DNA of 64,000 bases from positions 496,001-560,000 of the forward strand of contig NZ_VYKK01000004.1 of the NCBI RefSeq assembly GCF_008710135.1. Reading direction: 5' to 3'. The translations under genes were made by a program, and so were the position numbers. The notes under the pieces were generated by a model. The model made no database searches, was not told the origin of the DNA, and saw only the letters and a program-made list of their open reading frames with translations. Source of the stretch: Paenibacillus spiritus. GTDB taxonomy: Bacteria > Bacillota > Bacilli > Paenibacillales > Paenibacillaceae. This document shows, one piece after another, positions 46,580 to 56,000 of this stretch. Each line of letters starts with the position of its first letter. Positions within the stretch are counted from its first letter, which is position 1.

Positions 46580-49550
46580 CTGCTTCAAACTTCAGCTCCA
46601 CCTCATGCAGACCTCCGTCGGCCAGGAGAGGAATCCGCCCATTCTCCAGAGGCTTCCCGTCCATCGTCAGCACCGCCGTGTCGTCCTTCACCCGCCGGAA
46701 TCCTTCCGGCTTGACGATCCGGATGTGATAGGCCGCCCCTTCCAGCCTCAGCGTATAAGACAGCTCGGTGTCCGTATCCGCAAGGACGGGGTCGAGCGCA
46801 AGCCCATCCGCCTTGTATTCCAGCCCAAGCGCCGCCATCAGCGACAGCGTGAGCCAGGTTGACGTTCCGCTCAGCATCGGACCGATGTTCTCTCCGGTCT
46901 CGCTGTTGTTGTATTGGGTGCAGAATCTCGGGTTGCCGCAGACGGCAAACGGGTCGTCCATTGTACGGAATGGAAATACCCGGTCCATCAGCCAGTGTCC
47001 GCTCTGTCCCAGACGCGCCGCAAGCGCCGGGTCCTGCACTTCCTTGGCCCCCTTGAACATCGCAGCCGCCGCCATCATGCAGGCGTGCTTGAACACGCCG
47101 CCGTTCTCCCGGTCACCCGGGAAGTATTCGTCGGAAGCCGTATGCGAGGATACGCGTCCCAGCGCGACGGACGAGACCAGCTTCAGCCCGTAAGGCGTCC
47201 AGAGCCGCCGGTCGAGCGTATCCAGCATAATCTTGATCTGCTCTTCGTCGGCGCAGCCGGAGAGGACGCTCCAGCTGAAGGAATTCAGGAAGTACGAACC
47301 GTCGTGGTCCGGATCGGCGGACAAGCCGTCGCCGGCCGCTCCGAGATAGGCATACTCGCCGTCCGGGTACCGGTTGAACAGTACGCGGGCATAGAAGTCC
47401 TCTTTCCAGGCATGCTTCTGAATCCGTTCGCGCAGCTCTGCGCCAAAATCCGCAAGTTCAGCGGCGTAAGCCCCGCTGCCCTTCTTCTCCGCCAGCTCCG
47501 CCAGTTCATCCACCGCCAGCTTGAGCAGGAAGGCGTTCATGACGCTCTCGGAATAGTCGCTCTCCAGCGGGTCGCCGAAGGTGCCGCCCGCTTCCAGCTG
47601 GCGCCGGTAGCGCGCTTCCTTGTCCGGGCCGTTGATGCAGGTGCTGTCCAGCTTCAGGCAGTCGTTCCAGTCCGCATAATCGAGCAGCGGGAGCCCGTGA
47701 CGCCCGACCGAAATCCGCCCCGAATACGTAATGATCGCCTGCAGTGTCTCAAAGACGGGACGCTGGCGCGAAGTTCCCGCTATCCCGCACGGTTCCTCCA
47801 GAAACTCGATATCGCCCGTCAGCATGACGTACCGGTATACCGCCTGAATCAGCCAGAGCGCATCATCCGACCACTTTCCGGGCTCTTTGCCGACCCAGAA
47901 GAAGTTGTGGTAGGCATAGCCGAACTCGAATACCATGCCGGTCCACTCTTTCAGCAGACTGCGGACCAGATCGCGGCGCCCCATGCCGACAAAATAATAC
48001 ATCGACGCATACAAATCCTGAATTTCCCGGAATCCGATTTCCCGGTATCCTTTCTGGGTCTGGCAGAAAGAACGCGAGACAAAGGTCTGATACAGCACCT
48101 GGAACGGCAGATTGCGGTTCACATAGGCGTCCAGCGGCTCCGACCCGGAAGCAAGCTGCAAAAATTGCCCGTACTCGCGGACAAAGCCGCGCGCTTCTTC
48201 CAATGCCGCTTCGGCGGTCTCCGGCGAAGCGAACCGCGCAAGCAGAGCGGCGACTTCATCTTTAAGCGCGTCGTCGCTCCAGACGCCGCCGGCCTTCTCC
48301 GAGACCAGTCCGGTGAGCTGGTCAACGGCTACGGTTGCCCCGGCCGCGATCTCAAGCGGAGCGGCGACGGCGAAGAAGCCCGGTCCCTTGCGGTTCAGCA
48401 CGCTGCTCAGCCGCAGCGCACCCGAAGGGCGGTGCAGCGAGCCGGTCCCGACAAATTCGTTGTAGCTGACGCTGTATTCGCGCGGCAGCTCGGGGCCGTT
48501 CGGACCATGGACGACCATGGAATGGAACCGCAGGTCCGTCCGTCCGGCTTGCGGATAATAATCGGGACTGACGGCAACCACCGCTCCGTCTTCGTTCCGA
48601 AGCACGCCGCCCTGCATAATGACATTGCTGTACAGCACATCCTCGAACAGCGCATTCGGAGCGGCCGAACCGAACATGCCGGTGTAGACGAGTCTCAATC
48701 GCCGGGACGTCTCTCCATGGTTGGCAATATCGATCCGCTGCACTTCCGTTGCCAGCGGCTCGCCTGCCCGCTGCGGCAGAATAAAGAGCGTTCGTGTAAT
48801 CTCCAGCCCGCAGCGGGTCCGGTAGCGGATGACCGTCATGTTCTGGGAATGGGTGCACACCGCCGATTCGATCCGGGCATCCCCCGGTTCCGCCGAGTAG
48901 AAGATCTGTTCGCCGTCCTCCAGCAGATAGAACTGGCGGTTGGCCGGAAATCCGTTCTCTTCCTGCCGCATATCCCAGCGGGTAGCCAGCACCTGGGTCG
49001 CCGCGTGCGACCGGAAGCTTCCCCCGCCCAGCCGGTCTACGACGCTCTTGGGCGTAGTCTGAAGCGCATGGTCGAAGCCGATCCGGTTGCCGAGCAGCAG
49101 ATTGACCCCGAAGTGCGGGCCGGGCAGCGGACTCCGCAGATCCAGAATATGCTCGCCGTCCTTGTTCAGCGAACCCGCCCAGCCGGCGGCTTCATCCAGC
49201 AGGCGCAGCGCCTCCCAGGCGGCCGCAGCCGGAACCGCCGCCTCCCGGATCTCCAGATCGGCTCCGCGCACATGCAGTGACAGCCCTTCGCTTCCTCTGC
49301 CCAGGGTCAGCAGCGCCGAAGCGCCGCTTCCCGCCGGGGGAAGAAGGGCAGCCATGCCCGGAAGCGACAGCAGTTCCCGGATCGCCGGCAGCCGGTAAGG
49401 CAAGCCGGCTACCCCGATCGCAGCCTCGTGCGAAGAATCCGCAAATACCGCGCTGACCGGGGCATCCGGAGCGATCAGCCCGGAGAATGCCTCTCTCAGC
49501 ACGTCTTCAGGCGACTTCTTCAATTCTCTTGCAGCCAAGTAATTCAGCAT
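46569..49550 (-). CDS. GH94-type glycoside phosphorylase
   Basis: A 993-residue inverting phosphorylase, expected to split a beta-linked glucose disaccharide or oligosaccharide with phosphate, giving glucose 1-phosphate in the cytoplasm (no signal peptide). The catalytic Asp lies in LDYADWNDCLKLD (near 628). The phosphate-site region is NSETGENIGPMLSGTSTWL, and an N-terminal beta-sandwich and (alpha/alpha)6 barrel can be followed along the protein. It is longer than cellobiose phosphorylases (about 810) and shorter than 1,2-beta-oligoglucan phosphorylases (about 1100). The genes around it make laminaribiose or laminari-oligosaccharides an attractive substrate, but specificity is inferred. It is last in the importer operon, 28 bases after the second permease. 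GGAAGGAAG precedes the ATG. Confidence 0.85.
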   Translation of the reverse strand: MLNYLAARELKKSPEDVLREAFSGLIAPDAPVSAVFADSSHEAAIGVAGLPYRLPAIRELLSLPGMAALLPPAGSGASALLTLGRGSEGLSLHVRGADLEIREAAVPAAAAWEALRLLDEAAGWAGSLNKDGEHILDLRSPLPGPHFGVNLLLGNRIGFDHALQTTPKSVVDRLGGGSFRSHAATQVLATRWDMRQEENGFPANRQFYLLEDGEQIFYSAEPGDARIESAVCTHSQNMTVIRYRTRCGLEITRTLFILPQRAGEPLATEVQRIDIANHGETSRRLRLVYTGMFGSAAPNALFEDVLYSNVIMQGGVLRNEDGAVVAVSPDYYPQAGRTDLRFHSMVVHGPNGPELPREYSVSYNEFVGTGSLHRPSGALRLSSVLNRKGPGFFAVAAPLEIAAGATVAVDQLTGLVSEKAGGVWSDDALKDEVAALLARFASPETAEAALEEARGFVREYGQFLQLASGSEPLDAYVNRNLPFQVLYQTFVSRSFCQTQKGYREIGFREIQDLYASMYYFVGMGRRDLVRSLLKEWTGMVFEFGYAYHNFFWVGKEPGKWSDDALWLIQAVYRYVMLTGDIEFLEEPCGIAGTSRQRPVFETLQAIITYSGRISVGRHGLPLLDYADWNDCLKLDSTCINGPDKEARYRRQLEAGGTFGDPLESDYSESVMNAFLLKLAVDELAELAEKKGSGAYAAELADFGAELRERIQKHAWKEDFYARVLFNRYPDGEYAYLGAAGDGLSADPDHDGSYFLNSFSWSVLSGCADEEQIKIMLDTLDRRLWTPYGLKLVSSVALGRVSSHTASDEYFPGDRENGGVFKHACMMAAAAMFKGAKEVQDPALAARLGQSGHWLMDRVFPFRTMDDPFAVCGNPRFCTQYNNSETGENIGPMLSGTSTWLTLSLMAALGLEYKADGLALDPVLADTDTELSYTLRLEGAAYHIRIVKPEGFRRVKDDTAVLTMDGKPLENGRIPLLADGGLHEVELKFEAAGR

Positions 49551-49578
49551 ATGAATCTTCCTTCCTGGCACAGCCGGA

Positions 49579-50448
49579 TCAGCCCTTGACGGCCCCGGCG
49601 GTCATGCCGCTGATAAAGTATTTCTGGGTCATGAAGAACGTCACCATAACCGGAAGCGTAACCACCGTCGATGCGGCCATCAGCAGATCATAACGGGTAT
49701 TGTATTGTCCGACAAAGAGCCGGATGCCGACCGGGATGGTCTGGACATCGGAGCTGGTCGTCAGCACCCAGGCGAAGAGCAGTTCATCCCAGGCCGTCAG
49801 GAAGATGAAGATACCGGTCGCGATAATGCCCGGCAGGGAGAGCGGCAGGATGATTTTGTAGAAAGCCTGGAATTTGGTGCAGCCGTCAATCACCGCCGAC
49901 TCCTCCAGATCCCGGGGGATGGAGACGAAGAAACCGCGCATAATCCAGATACTGATCGGCGTATAGAAAGCCGTATAGACCAGAATCATGCCCCAGTACG
50001 TGTCGATCATCGGGAGACCGAACGTATTTTTGATCCACAGGAACATCAGATAAATCGGGAACAGGAACATGATGCCCGGGATGAGCTGGGTGGAGATAAT
50101 GCTCATGCTGAACAGCTTGGAACCCGGGAATTCAAACCGGGCGAGCGCATAGCCCGCCATCACCGCAAAGGCGCCGGCGAGAAGCGTCGTCACGCTGCAA
50201 ATAATCAGACTGTTGCGGAAGTAGACGGCAAAGTTGACCGTATCCCACATATTGACGTAATTGACCCACTGCGGCTTCGGCAGAGAGATGGTCGTGATGC
50301 CGTTCATAATCTCGTCGTTGGCGTGCAGCGAGGTGAACACCATCCAGAGGATGGGGAACACGGTAATAATGACGATCAGCCAGGTCATCGTCGTCAGCAG
50401 GAAAGAACCGACAGAGCGGCGGGCGCGATGCTTGCTTAATGTACTCAT
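49579..50448 (-). CDS. Sugar ABC transporter permease, MalG type
   Basis: A 289-residue CUT1-family permease with six membrane helices. The cytoplasmic EAA loop is PRDLEESAVIDGCTKFQAF followed by PLSLPGIIATGIF. The protein ends YFISGMTAGAVKG, as expected for MalG-type subunits. The ATG at 50448 overlaps the stop of the MalF-type gene (ATGA), so the two are coupled. It pairs with the MalF-type subunit to carry sugar from the lipoprotein at 51498-52922. No ATPase gene lies in the locus; a shared MsmX-like ATPase elsewhere must energise it. Confidence 0.95.
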   Translation of the reverse strand: MSTLSKHRARRSVGSFLLTTMTWLIVIITVFPILWMVFTSLHANDEIMNGITTISLPKPQWVNYVNMWDTVNFAVYFRNSLIICSVTTLLAGAFAVMAGYALARFEFPGSKLFSMSIISTQLIPGIMFLFPIYLMFLWIKNTFGLPMIDTYWGMILVYTAFYTPISIWIMRGFFVSIPRDLEESAVIDGCTKFQAFYKIILPLSLPGIIATGIFIFLTAWDELLFAWVLTTSSDVQTIPVGIRLFVGQYNTRYDLLMAASTVVTLPVMVTFFMTQKYFISGMTAGAVKG

Positions 50449-51428
50449 TGTGCGTTCAACTCCGTTCTGAATGAGCGATACCAGACTCCGACTACGCCCA
50501 GCATCGCGATCATCAGCATCAGGGATGCAGCAGAACCCGAGCCGAACGCCCAGTATCCGAAGGATTGACGCGTCAGTGCGGTCATGAGCAGATCGCCCCA
50601 CTCGCCGGGATAACCGGCCCCGTTGCCGAACATGGTGGAGACGATGTTGTAGGAATAGACATTGTTGATAATCTGGAAGAGCAGCTGCACCGCAATAATC
50701 GGCTTCAGCATCGGCAGGGTGATATGCCAGAACTGCCGGATCTTATGCGCCCCATCAATGGTTGCCGCTTCGTAAATATCCCCTGGGATCGTCTGGAGTC
50801 CCGCCAGAAAAATAACCATCAGGAACGGCCAACCTCTCCAGATGGTAGGGATGATAATCGCCCAGATGGTATTATGGCCCATCAGCCAGAAGGGCTTCTC
50901 GTCCATCAGGTGCAGCACGTCAACCAGAATATGGTTAATGATGCCGTTCTGCTGCCACATGAATCCCCACAATACGCCGACCACATAGGAAGGTACGACC
51001 CAGGGAAGCAGCATGGCGGTACGGGCGATGCCCCGCCCCGGGAAATCCCGGTTCATCAGGATGGCCATCATAAGGCCCATGACCATGACTCCGGCCGTTA
51101 CAATAACCGAATAGATGATGGTGTTCCGAATCGCATAGTCCAGCCCCTGCCGGACCGGGTTGTCGGAGTTGAACAATAAGCCGACATAATTGTCCAGCCC
51201 CACAAACGGCGCCTTCAGGTATTTAACCAGTGTGAATTGATTCAATTTCAGGAAAGACATCCAGATGCCCTCAAGCATGGGCAGCAGATGGACCATCATC
51301 ATGAACAGGAGTGTCGGCAGCATCAGCAGATAAGCAAATTTATGTTCTTTGACCTTTTTGCGCCATAACGAGCGTTTCTTGCGGGCGGGGGCTTGGCCCC
51401 GGGTGTCGGCTTCCGTATGGAGTCCCAT
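50445..51428 (-). CDS. Sugar ABC transporter permease, MalF type
   Basis: A 327-residue CUT1-family permease. After a basic N-terminal tail, six membrane helices follow, with the EAA loop PGDIYEAATIDGAHKIRQFWHITLP near residues 220-245 (seen as IPGDIYEAATIDGAHKIRQF). It is second in the operon, between the binding lipoprotein (69 bases upstream) and the MalG-type gene, which it overlaps by four bases. A GC-rich imperfect hairpin in the 69-base gap may give higher expression of the binding protein than of the permeases. Confidence 0.95.
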   Translation of the reverse strand: MGLHTEADTRGQAPARKKRSLWRKKVKEHKFAYLLMLPTLLFMMMVHLLPMLEGIWMSFLKLNQFTLVKYLKAPFVGLDNYVGLLFNSDNPVRQGLDYAIRNTIIYSVIVTAGVMVMGLMMAILMNRDFPGRGIARTAMLLPWVVPSYVVGVLWGFMWQQNGIINHILVDVLHLMDEKPFWLMGHNTIWAIIIPTIWRGWPFLMVIFLAGLQTIPGDIYEAATIDGAHKIRQFWHITLPMLKPIIAVQLLFQIINNVYSYNIVSTMFGNGAGYPGEWGDLLMTALTRQSFGYWAFGSGSAASLMLMIAMLGVVGVWYRSFRTELNAQ

Positions 51429-51497
51429 CTCATATCCCTCGCTTTGTCAATGAAGGGCCGCCGCGCCCTTTCAGCCGCAGCGGCCTTTCGTTATTCT

Positions 51498-52922
51498 TTA
51501 TTGGTTGACGATCGACTTAACTTCGGATGCGGCCGCATCCAGTTCCTTCTTCACGCTCTCTTCGTTGTAGGTGCCCTTCACACCGGCAACAATATCCCAG
51601 ATGTTGGCAAAATGCTTCTGCAGCGCAGTCTCCGTCGGGCCCCACTGCGGAATAGCCGGGTAGCCGCGTCCGTATTTGGTCGCTTCGGCGAATGCCTTCA
51701 TGCTCACATCCTGGTTCGGATCGTTCAGAACCGACAGCTTGGACGGCAATTGGCCGGATACATCGGCATACGCCTGCTGGGCTTCATCCGTAGACAGGTA
51801 TTTGATCAGATCCCAGGTGGCTTCTTTATGCTTCGAGCCGCTGAAGACCGTCAGGTCGCTGCCGCCTACGAAGGTATACTGGCCGCCGGGTCCTGCCGGA
51901 AGCGGAGCAACGGCGAAGTTCTTGGCTGCGGCCTTGTCCGACATCCCGCCGTTCGCCTTCGGAGTCGCAAAGTTCTTGGCAAGCCATGCGCCGGAGATAA
52001 TGACCGCCGATTTGCCGTCGCCGAAATCGCTTTCGATTTGGGACGAGTTTTTCTCCAGTGACGCTTTCTCGACCAGACCCTCATGCGCAAGACCGGTATA
52101 GTACATGACGCCCTGGAGTCCCTTCTCGTCGTTGAACGTTACAGTCTTGTTGTCGTCCGCCAGCACGCTGCCGCCCGCTGCCCAGACCCAAGGGAAAATG
52201 TTATGGACAACGTTCCAGTCATTCTTGCCCGGGAGCCCCAGAGCCGCCATCTTCTTGCCGTCGACCGTTACGCCGTTCACTTTTTCCAGTGCGGCTTTGA
52301 ACGAATCCCAGTCTTTGAAGGCTGTGGCGGTGTCCACGCCGGCTTGTTTGAATGCATCGGTCCGGTAATAGATCGCCCGGGCATCGACGAACCACGGAAC
52401 CGCGTAGATGTCTTCCTGTCCCGATACGGAGGTTGTATCCCAAATTGCAGGCAGGTAGGATTCAGCGCCTCCTACGTCGGCCACCTTGTCGTTCAGCTTG
52501 TCGATGCCGCCCATGCTGGCAATCGCCGGCACCCAGGTCGTGCCGAGCTGGAGAAGGTCAGGACCGGCTCCGCTCGTAGCGGCTGTCGTAATCTTGGTCC
52601 AGGCAGAACCCCAGTCCAGCACGGTAACCTTCACGCTCACGTTCGGATGTTCTTTCAGATACGGATCAATCGTCTTCAGGAAGTCGGCGTCCGGCTTCGG
52701 GCTGTTCGGCATGATCCAGGCGGTCAGCGTAACCGGGTCCTTGCTGGCCTCTGCCTCGGCAGGGGCCTTCGAAGCGCTCGGTGCGCTCGAAGCACTTGAT
52801 GATTTAGCGTTGTTATCCGAACTTTGCTCCTTGTTGTTCCCGGCATTGTTGCCTCCGCATCCGCTGATGGCTACGGTCAGTGCCATGAGCAGAATGCCCA
52901 GTGACGCTCCTGTCTTTTTCAT
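51498..52922 (-). CDS. Sugar ABC transporter substrate-binding lipoprotein
   Basis: A 474-residue CUT1 binding protein with a lipoprotein signal (MALTVAISGCGGN; Cys22). A low-complexity Asn/Ser/Ala linker tethers the binding domain. Binding-protein features include NVSVKVTVLDWGSAWTKI, APDLLQLGTTWVPAIASMGG-type sequence (here GPDLLQLGTTWVPAIA) and AVPWFVDARAIYYRTDAFKQ. The ATG at 52922 has GGGGGAG upstream; an ATG-like codon 18 bases earlier precedes that site. It is first in the operon binding protein, MalF, MalG, phosphorylase, and is driven by a promoter with the shared operator. The ligand is presumably a beta-glucan oligosaccharide released outside the cell. Confidence 0.94.
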   Translation of the reverse strand: MKKTGASLGILLMALTVAISGCGGNNAGNNKEQSSDNNAKSSSASSAPSASKAPAEAEASKDPVTLTAWIMPNSPKPDADFLKTIDPYLKEHPNVSVKVTVLDWGSAWTKITTAATSGAGPDLLQLGTTWVPAIASMGGIDKLNDKVADVGGAESYLPAIWDTTSVSGQEDIYAVPWFVDARAIYYRTDAFKQAGVDTATAFKDWDSFKAALEKVNGVTVDGKKMAALGLPGKNDWNVVHNIFPWVWAAGGSVLADDNKTVTFNDEKGLQGVMYYTGLAHEGLVEKASLEKNSSQIESDFGDGKSAVIISGAWLAKNFATPKANGGMSDKAAAKNFAVAPLPAGPGGQYTFVGGSDLTVFSGSKHKEATWDLIKYLSTDEAQQAYADVSGQLPSKLSVLNDPNQDVSMKAFAEATKYGRGYPAIPQWGPTETALQKHFANIWDIVAGVKGTYNEESVKKELDAAASEVKSIVNQ

Positions 52923-52995
52923 TCCTACAATCTCCCCCATTTAGTTAAGGTTGTGTAAAAGAATGCGGAGGCGGCTGTCCGTCCCCCGCATCTTC

Positions 52996-53050
52996 ATTAT
53001 AAAATTGGCGCTTCCCGGTCTAAATACCAAATCCCGAGCCGGGATAACAA
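52996..53050 (-). promoter_or_regulatory. Glucan-locus operator and promoter of the importer/phosphorylase operon
   Basis: On the minus strand TTGTTAT (53050-53044) and TTGGTAT (53030-53024) have a 20-bp period. A -10 TATAAT (53001-52996) lies 22 bp after the second half-site. A weak -35 (TTTAGA) abuts the proximal half-site. Confidence 0.78.
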
Positions 53051-53054
53051 AATA

Positions 53055-56000
53055 TCAACTCGACACCAGGTGTAGGTCATCGATTACAACATCCAGATTG
53101 CCTGCGCTGTCCTCGATGTTCCCGAGCTCAAAAGAAACCCGTCCGATCGGCGTGCCGCCTCCGGTTACGTCGAATTCAACGGTATATTCCTTATACTCCG
53201 TTCCGAGATCAACGATCTGGCTTCCGTAGCCGTGCCAGGCATAATTATCCGCGGCATCCAGCCAGCCGAGACTGACATTCATTTTGCGCGGCTTGCTGGC
53301 CTTAGCCTTGAAAGTAAGAGTGTAATGGCTGCCGTCGTTGTACGTAATGCCTTCATAGTACACCTGCCGGTCCCAGCTGTTGCTTCCCACGGTTCCGACC
53401 TGAATCTTCAGCGCTTCATCTTGATTCGAGATGGACAGGGCTCCGCTGTCGGAGGAATAGAAGGTCCATCCCGCAAGCGAAGGGGCCGAGAAGTCGCCGT
53501 TAGGCATCAGGTTCTCGGAATAGGGCTGCCCGGCCAGAACGGGATTGACACGGATCAGCGAGACATTATCCAGCTTCACGGTATGCTGGCCCAGCGCCTC
53601 CGTAACTTTGCCGAGACTGAATTGCAGCACGGCGGAGACGTCACTGGCCCGAGCGGTAAAGAAGTATTCAAAATGGCCGTTCGCTTCGGTCAGCGGCACG
53701 ATTTCGTTCAGATAAGTCGTCCAATTCTTGTCTATCGTTCCGTCATGTTGAATCAGCACCCGAATATCGCGGGCAAGCGAAGCTCCTGCATCGAAGCTGA
53801 GCTTGTAGGTTCTTCCCTGTTCCAGTGCGAAGGGCGCCTGCTTCACCTGAACATGCCAGTCTTCCTCGCCGCTTCCGCCTACCGTTACGGCCAGTTGGCC
53901 GTTATCTGCGGCCATGAAGCTGTTCGGATCGCTTTCCCCATCCTTCTTGAACAGCGTCCAGCCTTCCGTCTCCTGATCCATTGTCCCGTTCACTACAGCC
54001 TCCCGGGAAAGATCCAGCCAGGCCAGCCGGTATCCGCTGCCGCTGAGCCGGAAATAATACGTCCCGGCATCCAGACTCAGCGGTGCGCCGGACAGCGAGC
54101 GGTAAGCCGTTTCGGCATTCCCGATCTCCGCTGCATAGACATCGGCGGTCGCAACGGCCTTCTTAGAACTGTCCAGCACGGTCAGCTCCAGCCGCGACGA
54201 AGCTTGGTCGCTTCCGGCGCGGATCGTCGGAACGAAAGTCCCCTGCCGGTTAATCTGGACTTTGAAATCCGCATAATCGCCTGGGTCCATTCCGGTCATA
54301 TCCTTGCTGCCTTCCTGGCCCGGCGCCAGATCAACGCCCGAGGCATTCCAGTACTGATCGGCCTGCATATGCAGATATTGGTCGAGAACCGGAGGCGATG
54401 GCTTGCGGACCAGACGAACATTGTCGAGTTCCACGCTTCCTGCGGACAGACCCATCAGAAAGCTGAGTGTACCTGCACTGTTCCCGGAACCGGGCACCTG
54501 AATTTCCGTGCTGTAGGAAGTCCATCCGGTTGAGAGCTCCATCTGCGAGCCGTCCGGGTAAAGGACTTCGCCGTCTTTCGTTGTCAGACGGATGCCGAGC
54601 GGTCCCCGGCTGTCCGAACGGGCATCGAACGAGAGCTGGTAAGAACCTGCGGCCAGAGGCAGCCCTGCCTGCGAGAGCACTGCGGCATCAGCCGATGAAC
54701 CCGGCGTCTGGATGTCGGCGCGGAACTCTCTCTTCATCAGCGGCAGTTCCAGGCGGTTCGTTACGCCGGCCGCAGCCTGAATGCCGGAAGCGGAGTCGGT
54801 CCCGAACGTCCAGTAGCCCATTCGGCCGCTGCCCAGCTCGAACCCGCCGTTGTAGATCAGATTGCCGTCGGCAAGAGGCGTCCGCTCCACAGGCAGCGGC
54901 TCGGTCTCGACGACCTTGACATTCGTGAAGTAGGCATCGACATCACTCAATCCGAGGTTGAATTCGAACCGGGCATTGTTATCCGTCGGCTGATTCATGT
55001 TAAAGGTGTACGTGTAGGAAGCCCATTGGTCGGTCAGATCGAAGAACCGTTCCTGGGAATAGGCCGTCCAGCCTCCCCCGAATTCGGTCAGCTTGCTCAT
55101 CACCCGCCGGGCCGCGTCCGCTTTGGCATCGAACGTTACTTTGTAGGCTTTGCCCTTCTCCAGCATCATCGGCATCTGGGTGAGCTGAATCGAATAATTC
55201 TGCGTGCCGGCCTGATCGACCGTAACTTTAGCCGCGGTTCCCTTCTCGGCATCGGTTACAACCTGGACATGCCCCGATCCTCCGGCGTTCTCGATGAACT
55301 GCCACTCAGCCGGCACGCCGCTCGCCGCAGCTTCTCCCGTGAAGTTCCCGTTATAGATCTGGTTGCCGTCCGCTAGAGCCGGACGCTGCGGATGGGCATC
55401 GCCCGAATGGACGGGGCGTTCTCCGACCGCCGGCCACTGATCCAGTCCTTTGTATTGATAGACGCGGACGTAGTCCACATACATGCGGTCCGACTGGAAA
55501 TTATCGGCCGGGTTCCCCGGCCAGGAACCGCCCACGGCCAAGTTAAGGATCATATAGAAAGGCCGGTCGAACGGAGCCGGGTACGTATAATAGTCCGGCT
55601 GCCCTTCTCTTTTCGTTCCCCAATCGCTGGTTTCAAAATACTTCTCTCCGTCTACGTAGTAGCGGATCAAGCCGGGCAGCCACTCCATCGTAAAATCATG
55701 ATAGTCGTCGGCAAAGGTCTGGCCTTTCGGCAGTACATAGGTCTTCGACTGCGAGACATGCGGGATATCATAGTGAAGCGAACCGTGAACCGTCCGCGGA
55801 TACAGATCGGCATTCGCCTCGTCTCCGGCAACCGGTCCGGTCAGCTCCATGATGTCCATCTCGCCGCTGCCCGGCCAAGGGCCGTATTGATTCTCTTCAT
55901 CGGTCGGCATCATCCAGATGGCCGGCCACATGCCCTGCTGAATCGGCAGCTTGGCCCGGACCGTGAACTTGCCGTAGGTCCAGTCTCCCTTCATCTTGGA

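Noticed and set aside
46914..49280. A 788-codon open frame on the plus strand
   Set aside because: It is a shadow of the phosphorylase gene; its translation is Arg/Gln/His-rich with no domain.
53031..53045. Small palindrome ATCCCG/CGGGAT as terminator of the giant GH16 gene
   Set aside because: It is short, lacks a T-run and falls inside the spacer of the importer operator, so termination could not be supported.
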